From positions 2,064,581 to 2,128,580 of the forward strand of contig JAUFOR010000002.1 in NCBI GenBank assembly GCA_040285745.1: 64,000 nucleotides of DNA, read 5' to 3'. The notes beneath the pieces are model-generated. The model searched no databases, had not been told where the DNA came from, and saw nothing but the letters and a program-made list of their open reading frames with translations. Shown in pieces: positions 20,434 through 30,022 of the stretch (position 1 is the stretch's first letter; each line of letters begins with the position of its first letter). The translations under genes were made by a program, and so were the position numbers. The stretch is from Barthelona sp. PCE. Its lineage: Eukaryota > Metamonada: BaSk clade.

Positions 20434-22161
20434 ATGGGTATTCCTAGATTCCTACCCTTCATCATAGACAATTTTCCATCATGTCTAATGCAAAAGCAAC
20501 CAGATAAAAAATTACGATTTGACTTTTTGCTACTAGAATGCGATTCTTTTTCACATCGTGCACGACACTCAGTAAGAACCATACAAAACAGTGAAAATTA
20601 CATGTTTAAAATGATCCTCAGATCTTTCACTGAATGTAATATATCAACCGGTGCATTTTTCCTCACTGATGGTGCAGAATCATTGGCTAAAAAAACAAAA
20701 ACACTACCAATTCGATTCCGTAGAAAGCTTGACAGGATGTATTGCTTCATGGACCAGCTATACAATGGTGTTGATTCAGACAGCCTTGATATTGGGCATT
20801 TAATCTCTGCAACCGGAAACAACACGGTAGCATACGATAGGGCGTTCCGTAGTGCGATGAACCGTGTGCTTCAAGTAATCCTGTCATGGGGAAAGATTGG
20901 CGCAATCGCTGACGGAGCACTGGAAGCAGAACATAAAATGGAAAAAATTATTTCTTATTGTCGTACTATGAATTCCTCCTCTAAAATACTAATCACAACG
21001 CCAGATTCCGACGTTGTCATGATCATGCTTGGCCTTAACGTTCAAAATGTGTTTGTCAACGTTGTTCAAAAGCATCGGTCTGCAATGATCAACATAGACC
21101 AATTAAGATGGGATATTAATCGCGCTTACTTGGATTGGCGCAACATTATTGTTATGCATGGCCTCTTGGAGAACGATTACTGTGTTGCAATGATCGAGCA
21201 TACTGTGTGGCAAGACGCAATGAAATATACCAAAGAAAATGGTATACGTCTCATGAAGCGCGATGGAACCATAGACAGCAACGCTGTGAGGCGTGTTCTT
21301 AATGAGTTTGCATTTGTTAATCAAGTGGAAGCCGAGGTTGAACCAGAAGATGAAAATGTTGAAAATGCTCCATGTTTAGCCACTGATGATGATATCGCAA
21401 TCGCCTCTCGATATTGGCAGATCTTTTGCATCACAGTTGGATCATACATATACGGTGCACCATCAACGTTGCAACAGCCCACCATAGCTGAGCAATTGAC
21501 ACCTTTTCAGCGCAAGCTCATTATAGATCAGCTTGCAGTGGCCGATCTAACACTCCCACAGCCGCTATTCAGCAATATCCAGGCGGAACTTGATGAAAAC
21601 GCAAAACATTACACACGTACTTCTCGTATTCTTCTGTATCCCCTCAATCTCTGGCAACACATGCTTCCTGAGCATGTTTATCTTGCAATAATTGATGCTC
21701 TTGAAGCCAATGATCTCACGCACATCCTCACCAGCCGTACACCAACAAAGACTCAGGTGTCAGCGTGGATGGAGGAACATAATAGAATTATTGATCACAA
21801 CGCAACAATTGAGAACTATAAGGACAAAATAAGACTGGGTTATCCCGAATATGGCTGGTTCCTTCCAGATGAAGAGGAAATACGCGAGCTTATTAATGTT
21901 ATTGAACCTGTGTTACAAGCTCAAGACGGTCCTGGTTCGAATATTTTTGAATCCTCTATTCTGAGGACTAATCTCGTTGCAAAGCCCTTCATGCAAGTGT
22001 TTACAGCTTCAAGATCACACTGTAGAAACGCATTTGAGAATTTCATCAAAAATGATCCCAACATGAAACTGACAAAGAATTCCTCTTTCACAAACAGAGA
22101 TGAAGAAGTACAATATTCTAGATTTACGTACAATTTTGCATCTGCTGATGAAATTCACTAA
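20434..22161 (+). CDS. XRN-family 5'-3' exoribonuclease, short form
   Basis: 575 residues. The N-terminus MGIPRFLPFI is the XRN signature, followed by an Asp in LLLECDSFSH, TDGAESLAKK and IRFRRKLD (XRN: DG-APRAKM and RRF), VDSDSLDIGHLIS (XRN: FDSN-ITPGT-FM), EAEHKM (XRN: GEGEHKI) and TPDSDVVMIML (XRN: ADADLIML). Acidic residues for metal binding therefore look conserved. The family degrades 5'-monophosphate RNA in cytoplasm or nucleus. At 575 residues it holds little beyond the catalytic core and lacks the long C-terminal regions of Xrn1. EAEHK in place of GEGEHK is a notable departure. Nuclear or cytoplasmic role cannot be told. It is divergent from the large gene to its left, 300 bases apart. 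Confidence 0.75.
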   Translation: MGIPRFLPFIIDNFPSCLMQKQPDKKLRFDFLLLECDSFSHRARHSVRTIQNSENYMFKMILRSFTECNISTGAFFLTDGAESLAKKTKTLPIRFRRKLDRMYCFMDQLYNGVDSDSLDIGHLISATGNNTVAYDRAFRSAMNRVLQVILSWGKIGAIADGALEAEHKMEKIISYCRTMNSSSKILITTPDSDVVMIMLGLNVQNVFVNVVQKHRSAMINIDQLRWDINRAYLDWRNIIVMHGLLENDYCVAMIEHTVWQDAMKYTKENGIRLMKRDGTIDSNAVRRVLNEFAFVNQVEAEVEPEDENVENAPCLATDDDIAIASRYWQIFCITVGSYIYGAPSTLQQPTIAEQLTPFQRKLIIDQLAVADLTLPQPLFSNIQAELDENAKHYTRTSRILLYPLNLWQHMLPEHVYLAIIDALEANDLTHILTSRTPTKTQVSAWMEEHNRIIDHNATIENYKDKIRLGYPEYGWFLPDEEEIRELINVIEPVLQAQDGPGSNIFESSILRTNLVAKPFMQVFTASRSHCRNAFENFIKNDPNMKLTKNSSFTNRDEEVQYSRFTYNFASADEIH

Positions 22162-22393
22162 AAAAAAATAAAATACTGCCCATATCTGAATTTAATCTCT
22201 ATGAGATTAAAACTATCCCACTTTTCGCATCTTATTTGAACTTGTAAAACTTATGAAATGGTGTGAAAATAAAAAACAGAATTATTATCGCTACAAGTAC
22301 ATTAACGTTCATATTTGAGTCAAAAATTTTACATTGATACGTTCAACGTCAACATTCGTTCGTTTCTACTATGAAAAAAAAAATCCAAAAAAG
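22162..22393. other. Intergenic 3' flank of the exonuclease gene
   Basis: AT-rich, with no gene. A T-rich stretch on the minus strand next to 22394 serves as terminator for the tRNA. Confidence 0.5.
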
Positions 22394-22465
22394 CACGATT
22401 GACAGGGATCGAACCTGCGACCCTGAGCTTAGGAGGCCCAAACTCTTCCACTGAGTTACAATCGC
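22394..22465 (-). tRNA. tRNA-Arg (CCT)
   Basis: Reading the minus strand: acceptor GCGATTG pairs with CAATCGT (first pair G-T), D stem ACTC/GAGT, anticodon stem TGGGC/GCTCA with loop CTCCTAA (anticodon CCT, reading AGG), variable GGGTC, T stem GCAGG/CCTGT with loop TTCGATC and a perfect B box GGTTCGATCCC. A T run follows. No intron. It lies 137 bases from the left repeat of the retrotransposon. Confidence 0.88.
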
Positions 22466-22601
22466 TGTTGCTTATATTAAGAAACGGAAATAACCTCTGC
22501 ACTCTTTTTTTAGTTGTCATAAACTCCCGATTTTGATGATTTTAGAAGAGTCTCGCAGAGCTAAAATAATACTTTTAATGAATGTAAACATTAATGTATT
22601 T

Positions 22602-22714
22602 TTATCCTCTATCCTACACCTTGGATGGTTTACTGAAGTGACAGCCTGCATGTTGGGAGGGCAGACAGAACGAACCGTTAGACAGGACGGGTACGGATCA
22701 ATCAAGATACCGCC
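22602..22714 (-). repeat. Split direct repeat B, outer copy
   Basis: 113 bases identical to 23125-23237, from TTATCCTCTATCC to AAGATACCGCC. It marks the 3' end of the element on its coding strand. Confidence 0.9.
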
Positions 22715-22985
22715 GCACGCTACGTACCCGTAGAGCCATGATTAGTGGCTAACTGTCTCGCTATTGAGAAAATATGATGAAATTTTTTGTAAAATTTCTT
22801 GATAAAACTTACCTGCGTTCTTTCTGCACTAGGATATAATTTATGCAGAAGATGATGAAAGACTTTCTTGGATAATCCAGCACAGAATGTGTGCGGAGTA
22901 GTTTTTTCCAAGCTCACGGAAAAACAACAAAAAGTTTCGAAGATTATGCTTGAAATTTAACTTTCTGGTTTTTTGTCTTTTTTAA

Positions 22986-23124
22986 TTTTTTGAATTCAGG
23001 AAAGAAATCGAAAAGCAGTTACTCGAGTCCGAGTAACTTAGCTAGGATTATTCTTTAACTCTCACTATCAGTGTATGTCATCTAGGTTTCGGGTGCATCA
23101 AGATTCCGATTGCCATCAACTACA
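22986..23124 (-). repeat. Split direct repeat A, inner copy
   Basis: 139 bases identical to 29276-29414, from TTTTTTGAATTCAGG to CATCAACTACA. It abuts repeat B at 23125 with no gap, as expected for the B-A junction of split repeats. Confidence 0.9.
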
Positions 23125-23237
23125 TTATCCTCTATCCTACACCTTGGATGGTTTACTGAAGTGACAGCCTGCATGTTGGGAGGGCAGACAGAACGAACCG
23201 TTAGACAGGACGGGTACGGATCAATCAAGATACCGCC
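23125..23237 (-). repeat. Split direct repeat B, inner copy
   Basis: Second copy of the 113-base repeat. It overlaps the last codons of the recombinase frame, which is usual for elements of this kind. Confidence 0.9.
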
Positions 23238-24445
23238 CATTCTCGTATCTGGTTTATACTGTACAGTTCCCCCGGCATGGCGTACTCCAGGTCGTGAATA
23301 TCCAGGTAATACTTATTCATGGTTTCATTGGCGCTCCAGCCCCCAATCTGTCTGGCTGTGTCTTTGTCACCATGAATTTTGATAATATCTTGGCATCTCC
23401 CCGCTCTTATGGCGTGGGGGTTGAATCTCGCTCCAGGCGGTGCACCTATGAGGTTTGGATCGTCAAAGACGGTGTTAAACCTTTTTAGAATTTTTTGCTT
23501 CCCGGTCTTTTGCTCCTCTACTGAGGAGTAACGCGGTGCCCTGCCGCTTTGTTTCGAGTACATGCACAGTAAACGGCGCAAATACACTTTCGTACCAATA
23601 TTTTTTGGGGAGTTGTTACAAAACGTCCTTTTCGGCTTTTCCCATGCGTTTTATGCTTTGGGATTATCACTGAGAGGGATTGCTCCATGCTGTTTTCATG
23701 AAGAGTGATCTCAAGGTGTCGTTTTTCTATAAAATTCAATTCTCCCGATCTACAACCGAGAATGTAGTGGATCGACAGTATTTGGCAGTCCAGGATGCAT
23801 TGTTCCACCTCCTGTGAGACCATAGCACTTATTTGGTCTCGTGGAGAAATTTTTGTCCTTTTGGGGCTCTACGATAGTCTCGTGGGCTCTCTCTTGGACG
23901 AGGAACAGCAGCTTCTGGACCACAGACGCTCTTATAGCGCATTTATAACTGTGTGATTTGGGGATTGCTCCGCTTTCGTCGGTTATGATCTTTGTACGAG
24001 CTGAAATGAGGTACTGCCTGTCTGTATCTCAGGCGTCCTCCCAGCAGCCGGTTGTAAGCAGTCTAATAACTCTTAAAGAGTTTCTTAGAAGGGATCCTTA
24101 TGCATCAAGAGTGCTACTCTTGTAATGCAGGATTTGGGCTGTGTTGCCTTCGGGCGATTCGCCCTTTTCGGCTCTCTCCACTAGGTCAGCTATGCGTAAA
24201 CCTACTAACAGTTTGCAGTGGCTTGGATTTTTTATCCAGCCATACATCCTCCTTATTGCATTCTGATTAGCTTCAATGTACTGTCCAAATCGCTTGATGG
24301 CGGTCCTGGCTGTGCTTAAGGAACCTTTTCTTAAGAACAGCGCCAGGAGTTCGTCTACTCTCATTATTTCGGCTGGAAACCTGAAATGTTTCCTCACTAT
24401 GAAGGGGACATCTATCCTTACGAAGTCAGTGTCGCCCTTCCACAA
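23225..24445 (-). pseudogene. Tyrosine recombinase of the retrotransposon, broken
   Basis: Three minus-strand fragments read in order. 24445-24098 looks like the N-terminal core-binding part (STARTAIKRFGQYIEANQ). 23823-23518 carries the first catalytic Arg in LGCRSGELNFI. 23587-23225 carries the HAIRAGRCQDI box, GDKDTARQIGGWS and the nucleophile Tyr in MNKYYL. The fragments are in different frames with a gap between 24098 and 23823, so no complete enzyme is encoded by this copy. The family integrates circular cDNA without target duplication. Confidence 0.75.
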
Positions 24446-24855
24446 GCTTCCTGCTTGTACAGCCTTTGATTTGACAGGGAAAAATTTTTTCCGGGTTGAT
24501 GGTAATTTCGCACATTTCTTTCCATGGACGAACGAACTGCGATACCATACCCCACACGGGTGTGGATGGGAGAGGTTGTGGTAACTTCTCTGATAGTAAC
24601 ACCGGTCCTAAGGGCCGCTAGTAAAATAATTTCTAACGCCGCTGCTGCTGACTGGGCAGGGACCATCTGTTCGACTGTGTGGCTCTCTCTTCCGATCATA
24701 TCTATCTCAAACTTCGGTTTAGAGCGGGGGACTGTGTATATTATATCTTCCAGTCCCTCAAACACTGGTGTTGTATCAATTTTGTCTTCTCTCAGTTTTA
24801 AGAAGGGTGCCATTAACTTGGGCAGTCCCTGTCGTCTCGATACGGGCATAAACAC
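24418..24855 (-). other. Open segment between recombinase and RNase H regions
   Basis: A 145-codon minus-strand frame (containing AAALEIILLAALRTGVTIREV) overlaps the recombinase N-terminal fragment. It probably belongs to the element's polyprotein linker. I recognise no domain in it. Confidence 0.35.
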
Positions 24856-24864
24856 TAAGTAGTT

Positions 24865-25227
24865 TTAGAGTGTTTTTCGAAACAAGTTCATTACCCGGAT
24901 GCAGCCAACTGAGCGGCCGCTCTTGTCCTGTTTTGCTCTCGCTATGAGGGGGCTGGTATGGCCCGGCTCATAAGCGCTTGGGACGACAGAATTTAGAATT
25001 ATAATCTCCTTTGGGGGAACGAGCTCTTGAAGGAAGGTTCCCCTCGATTGTTTCCAGCAGACTGGCTCTCCACGCGAGGCCATGTCCGAAAGGTGATTAA
25101 GTACAGAGGGAACGTAAATCGCTTCCACAACAAGGTCCTTCTCTCGGCAGAATATTCTTGCCAAGGTCCGGGCAGCATCATTGGGGACAGTATTGCACGA
25201 CGTTAGTTTGTACGTCGCAGCTACCAC
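24865..25227 (-). pseudogene. RNase H-like end of the retrotransposon polyprotein
   Basis: The segment contains ARTLARIFCREK and VPSVLNHLSDMASRG, matching the end of the RNase H domain of DIRS-type elements (VPG-N--AD--SR). It lies downstream of the reverse transcriptase on the coding strand. The preceding stretch (25228-25903) is open only in short pieces, so the domain's start is damaged. Confidence 0.5.
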
Positions 25228-25903
25228 ATAAGTGTTATCGCAATACTAAAACGAGATATCCGTTGGATAGCTTGGACCCGAGGCTGTGCAGCATAGCCAT
25301 CAGGGGTTCCGTCTCTGCATAAGCGATCGACAGTTTTGTTTTCTGGATCGCTTTCGCTTTATCTTTTGCTGATAGCATATTCAGCCTATCGATGAGTTCA
25401 TTCTTGGCAAGATCAATGCCGCCTCCACTGCGAAGTAGCAGGTGTTCGAAACAGGTTTCGTCAACATCATCCGTTGCGAAAGCTGTGCCTGCGATACTTA
25501 TTTTCTCTTCACTTACAGCAGCGTCACTTATTAAAAACCCGCTTTTTCCTGGTGGAAAGAAGGGGTTGTGGTGGAAAATCGTGATCGGCTAAACTCGCAA
25601 GGGTACACGCGAGGTGGTGTGCCTCGTTTGTACCAATGAATCCAAGTGGAGACCCGCTGGTAGGGTCTGTTGCCTTTGGCTGGGCCTCGATCTGGCCGTA
25701 TTCATGATGCTGGACCTCCTTCAGGTCTTGATCGCCGATCGTGAGCGATCTCGTCATGAGCCACTTGGTTATTTTTCCAGGAATGCCATCTTTATCCTTT
25801 CTTCTTTTCTTTAGTGCTTCGTGTATGATGGCATTGATCGTAATGGCGGAGACATGTAGCTTTCTGCTAGCAGCTCTAAACGCCGTGCACTTCGATGCAA
25901 GTT

Positions 25904-26675
25904 CTACGAAGTCTTTTTTTTCCTTGCATGAAGCTTGTGGGCCAGTTCTTGAGCCCTTAGCGCGATCTTACGGCAATTAGCATCACTTGGTGCTAATGCC
26001 ACTTTCATATTTGGATCGTCCGGCGGTCCAAAGGTAGATGTGATGGTGAAACCTATCACATCTAATTTCTTACATGGTTCGACAGATTTTTTCTTGTTGA
26101 TAGTGATATCCAACCAGAAACAGATTAGCTTGAGCAGACGCATGGCGTCGCTGGCACTACGGTATCTGCCTCTTCGATCTGGGGATTGCCATCCGAAAAC
26201 ATCGTCTATGTAGGCCCATAGTTGGTAACCTAGAGCACGCATAGGCGCTAGGGCTAGGTTCATCAACGCTGAGAATATAGCGGGGCCAAAACGTGACTCC
26301 GAAGCACAACTTTGTGCACCGGTAAAAGCCACCGTTGAGGGAAAATGTAAAGAACTTTTGAAAGTCTTCCGCAATGGGGATGAGATGGAAGCCGTTGGAT
26401 GCATCGATGGAGAACAAATCATCGTTCGGGTTTACCAGGTTAAATAACCGCACCTTGGGCAGTTCCATTGGGAACATGTTAAACATGTCGTTAATCGGGG
26501 TGCAATCAGTAATAATTCTTATATCACTTACTGAGACATCTTCGAAGTACTCCTCAATGTCTTCTCGGCTGGCCCAGTCTTGGCTGAGGGCGACAATGGC
26601 CGATTGTTCGATGCCTTTGGGCACCACACCGATTTTAATAAAAGCTGTTTTTACGCCAACAGGAGGTTTCGACAT
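25904..26675 (-). pseudogene. Reverse transcriptase of the retrotransposon, frameshifted
   Basis: The first fragment (26675 towards 26290) has RIITDCTPIND, PMELPKVR and motif A FSIDASNGFHLIPI, then FYRCTKLCFGV. The second (from about 26290 to 25904) continues with FGPAIFSALMN and the catalytic YIDDV, then INKKKS and VIGFTITS. The frame changes near 26285-26290, at a short T run on the coding strand. Catalytic Asp residues are present in both parts, so decay is recent. Confidence 0.8.
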
Positions 26676-28077
26676 TTCCCAAGCTGGGTCATGATCCAGC
26701 TTAACAAAGGCGTCGCTTTTTTCTATCTTTTCCTGTACTAGGAGGGAGATGAGCGATCCATCCTCAAACCAGTTTTCTTATGGACCGTTAAACGGTCTTT
26801 TACGGATTTGAGAAACGTTTTTTGATTACTCATGACGTGATGGGCGCTTATTCCGTGCGTCAACATCGATTGGAGGTTGGTGGAATGGTCGTCACTTAAA
26901 CCTGCGATTTTTTCATAGTATCGATGCGTTGACGGGTTTGAAGAGGCGCATGTGGGATCGTCTGTAACGTATACTCCATGAATTTCTCTGCCTTGTCTAG
27001 ATATATTCCTAGCTCTCGTATTTTTAGGCCGGGGATAGCGTCCACAAGAGACGCTGGCGGAGATGGCTCAGCCCAACCAGTTAGGTCAGGGGCCTGTATA
27101 CTTACTGTCTCACTCGCTCCACGCTGGGGTTCCTCAATGCTGGCTGAGATTGGCCTGGCATTTTTCTGCACCGCAACGTTAAGGCGGTTTTGAACCACTC
27201 AGCACTCAGGGTAGGTCCTACTGGGCCTACAACTGGGGATATGTGAGGTTGTGTTGGTGTTGGTGTTGGTGGCAACTCCTCAACAGGTTCTGGTGCGATA
27301 ATGTGGGATTATAGGGATGCGACAAGCGCTATATCCATGTATAAGTCCCTATCGCGGGAGGCAGCCGCTAGATCTGCCTTAAGTTTGGGGATAATGACGC
27401 TTTTTTTCGTGCTTCAGCTTTACGCTTTCTGCGCCTTTGATCCTCCAATAAACCTCGAATTTCGAGAAAAAGGTGTCGTTATGCGGGCCAACTAGCGCCT
27501 CACGGTGCTGTGGCGGCATAACAGATGCGGACAGTTTCTCAACTGGGATTTACAAGTGAGAGATTCGTCATCTCACTTTCTCCTGCCTACACTCTCCTGG
27601 ATTGCTTGCGCTTAGGGACATCAGGAGGGCGGGAGGTCGACGAATAGCGTCGAGGTGCTGGTAGGGGGGTTGCACAGGGGAGTTTATGACCCTCGTACAA
27701 TCTGCCATAGATGTGGCGTCGGTTACCGAGATTTTTTCTCAAGGCCCTCATGAAACTAGACTTTTCATGGGTGACGCCACGGCCGATGATGGTGAGTAGG
27801 ATGATCTTCATCAGGTACTCAGCCACTGCCTATGGCTACCGTCAGCTCCAGGACGCGGTGGGTTAGGACCACTGGGACTACCGTTTTTAGACGACTAGCG
27901 TGATACTGTCTTCTCTTTCAAGAATTTGAGGAGTTGCTGGGGAAGCTGACGCTCTCGTTCAAGGCTCTTTGCCGAGAGGAGCTGTCAGGGATGACCCCCA
28001 TCCTGTCTAAAACGTCCGGGATTCCCGGGGAGGACTTACAGCCGAGGTAGCTGCTGGTCCTGGTAGTGTCAAAAGTG

Positions 28078-28212
28078 GTTATTACGGATTTCTCACAGTT
28101 TTTTCAACGTGGTTTTCTACGGATTTCTCACAGTTTTTTTTCAACGTGGTTTTTTAAGGATTTCTCACAGTTCTCAAGTGTGGTTCTTAAGGGTTTCTCG
28201 CAGTTCTTCCAT
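28078..28212. repeat. Four imperfect ~40-bp repeats within the retrotransposon
   Basis: The unit GGATTTCTCACAGTT, followed by a T-rich run and ACGTGGTTTT, recurs four times with variation in the T run and last bases. It lies in the non-conserved part of the element and may be a leader or gag-linker expansion. Confidence 0.7.
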
Positions 28213-28515
28213 TACTGGAGGAGCCTTCGGGCTTGGACTGCTATCAGCGAGGTAAGGAAATCATTCATCCTTACCCTGGCCTCTGGGTCTGTGCCCCCTT
28301 GTGGTGTGACCAAAGTGGGGCCTCAGGCTCCTCAGGCGCCTCCTCGACATATCGGGAGACGCCGCGAGATTTCACCTTGAACGTTGGGACAATCTCATCA
28401 CGTACTTCCGCGACGTTACTCGCGGGCTTGAGGACTGCCTTAAAGGCTGCCTCGTCAAAGTCACTGGCCGCCTGGGGCTTCCTACGTGTACTTTGTGCTA
28501 GATGTCTGACGCGAT

Positions 28516-29156
28516 CTAGCTGAGGAATCGCAAGCTCAAAGAGCATCTTGTTGCCCCTGGCTGTCTGTTGATGTCTACTGAGAGTAAAGAAGACGAGAAA
28601 GAGGTGGAAAACGTAGATTTACGTTTCTTCCCTCTTTTGAGACTTACTATTTTATTTATTTTTAAACTATTGTGGGTGTAGGTACGAGGTACCTGCGTCC
28701 TCAGTAGGCTCGTCTTCTTCTGAATCCCACTCTGAAACTCAGTAAACACACTAGCAAGTTTTACTCCTTTGATAGAGTAACATGCACTCGAAGTAAGAAT
28801 CATATCCCAAGCTTTTTGTGCGATTCCTGCACGCGACCTGGTAAGGTCGGCTGTTGCCTTTCTTATTATCCCAGCGGTGGCCTCCGCTGTGGGCATGCCC
28901 ATAAAGAGGAGGAGTAACGCGTACTGCTCCCCTTTGCCGCCCTCGCTGCTGCCTCTGTCCCAAACCCGCTGGGGCTGGGCTCATTGTGGTTTAGCAGCGG
29001 TATTTCATCTACAGTGTGCACCCAGGATGCCAATAGGACAGGTAGTACTATGCCGCTCAAGTGAAACGATTTCTTGAGCTTCCCGAGGTCTGGGGTGTCC
29101 CTGAGGCTGTACATAGTCTCAAAGGTGGCGACTACCATGTCCCTGGCCCTCAACAA
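28516..29156 (-). pseudogene. Gag-like region of the retrotransposon, broken
   Basis: Two overlapping minus-strand frames (29156-28866 and 28902-28516) follow the 5' repeat A on the coding strand. Residues such as LSGIVLPVLLASWVH and GIIRKATADLTRSRAG are helical and basic. No zinc knuckle is visible. The gag assignment rests on position only. Confidence 0.35.
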
Positions 29157-29275
29157 GGGCTCCTTACAGTATGTTTTTAAATTTCAAAACTTAGATATTC
29201 TATTCCCTCATTTACATAACCCGACATTGAACAAAGGATTTAAATCTCAATGTATATCAATCTTTGACGGGTTTT

Positions 29276-29414
29276 TTTTTTGAATTCAGGAAAGAAATCG
29301 AAAAGCAGTTACTCGAGTCCGAGTAACTTAGCTAGGATTATTCTTTAACTCTCACTATCAGTGTATGTCATCTAGGTTTCGGGTGCATCAAGATTCCGAT
29401 TGCCATCAACTACA
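29276..29414 (-). repeat. Split direct repeat A, outer copy
   Basis: 139 bases identical to 22986-23124. On the coding strand this is the 5' end of the retrotransposon. Confidence 0.9.
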
Positions 29415-29634
29415 GTTATAATTTTGAATAAAATTATGGTCTAACTATGTAAAAAAAAGATTCATTTTTTAATTTTTTAAAAGATTAATATCTAAAAATT
29501 TAATTATTAGAATTGAAGAAACATTAATAGTAAAGTCTTTTATAGTTAGTAGGCAGGTTTTTTTGAAATAGTTTATTGTGCTTTTATCTTTTAGATATTA
29601 TACTGAAGTAGGTTTATTGACGTCGGGGAACGCT

Positions 29635-29660
29635 CACGTGGGAAGGCTCGCCTTCACGTG
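29635..29660. repeat. Imperfect palindrome flanked by CACGTG
   Basis: CACGTG, GAAGGC, two bases, GCCTTC, CACGTG: two identical palindromic hexamers enclose a 6-bp stem with a 2-base loop. It is a possible foldback or protein-binding site. Confidence 0.5.
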
Positions 29661-29683
29661 TAGAGGGTGTTTCGTCCGGGAAG

Positions 29684-29979
29684 TGGCCTAAAACCCTTTT
29701 TTTTTTGAAAAAGGTAAGAAAAACCGTATCGGGTCCTACGGACACCTACTACACATGACGGTTCGCTTCGTCCCCCTCCGCTGTTTACTACCTCAAGTAT
29801 AAAGTCTGAAGGCTAGCGCCTGTATGTCACCTGGCCTAAAACCTTTTTTTTTTGAAAAAAGGTAAGAAAAACCGTATCGGGTCCTACGGACACCTACTAC
29901 ACATGACGGTTCGCTTCGTCCCCCTCCGCTGTTTACTACCTCAAGTATAAAGTCTGAAGGCTAGCGCCTGTATGTCACC
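29684..29979. repeat. 148-bp tandem duplication
   Basis: Copies 29684-29831 and 29832-29979 run from TGGCCTAAAACC to CCTGTATGTCACC and differ only in the length of a T run and one adjacent base. The second ends 43 bases before the stop codon of the next gene. Confidence 0.9.
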
Positions 29980-30022
29980 ATATTTACAATTAATGTGAAC
30001 AATTTCAAAACATCACTGTCCA

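Larger units (their letters stand above)
22602..29414 (-). mobile_element. Decayed tyrosine-recombinase retrotransposon (DIRS order, Ngaro/PAT-like split repeats)
   Basis: Read on the minus strand the order is repeat A (29414-29276), coding region, repeat B (23237-23125), repeat A (23124-22986), 271 unique bases, repeat B (22714-22602). This A-ORFs-B-A-B arrangement is the split direct repeat layout of Ngaro/PAT elements. The coding region shows gag-like fragments, reverse transcriptase with YIDD, an RNase H-like end and a tyrosine recombinase, all broken by frameshifts and stops. It is richer in GC than flanking genes. The 271 bases between the second A and last B are unexpected and may be an insertion or element-specific sequence. 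Confidence 0.82.
29415..30022. other. Gene-free flank: hairpin and tandem duplication
   Basis: No gene. AT-rich to about 29610, then a GC-rich hairpin and a 148-base tandem duplication up to the 3' end of the minus-strand gene at 30023. Confidence 0.6.

Noticed and set aside
22602-29414. Repeats resembling LTRs or a CRISPR array.
   Set aside because: Repeats are in A-B-A-B split order with a tyrosine recombinase. There are no regular short spacers and no integrase core, so it is neither an LTR element nor CRISPR.
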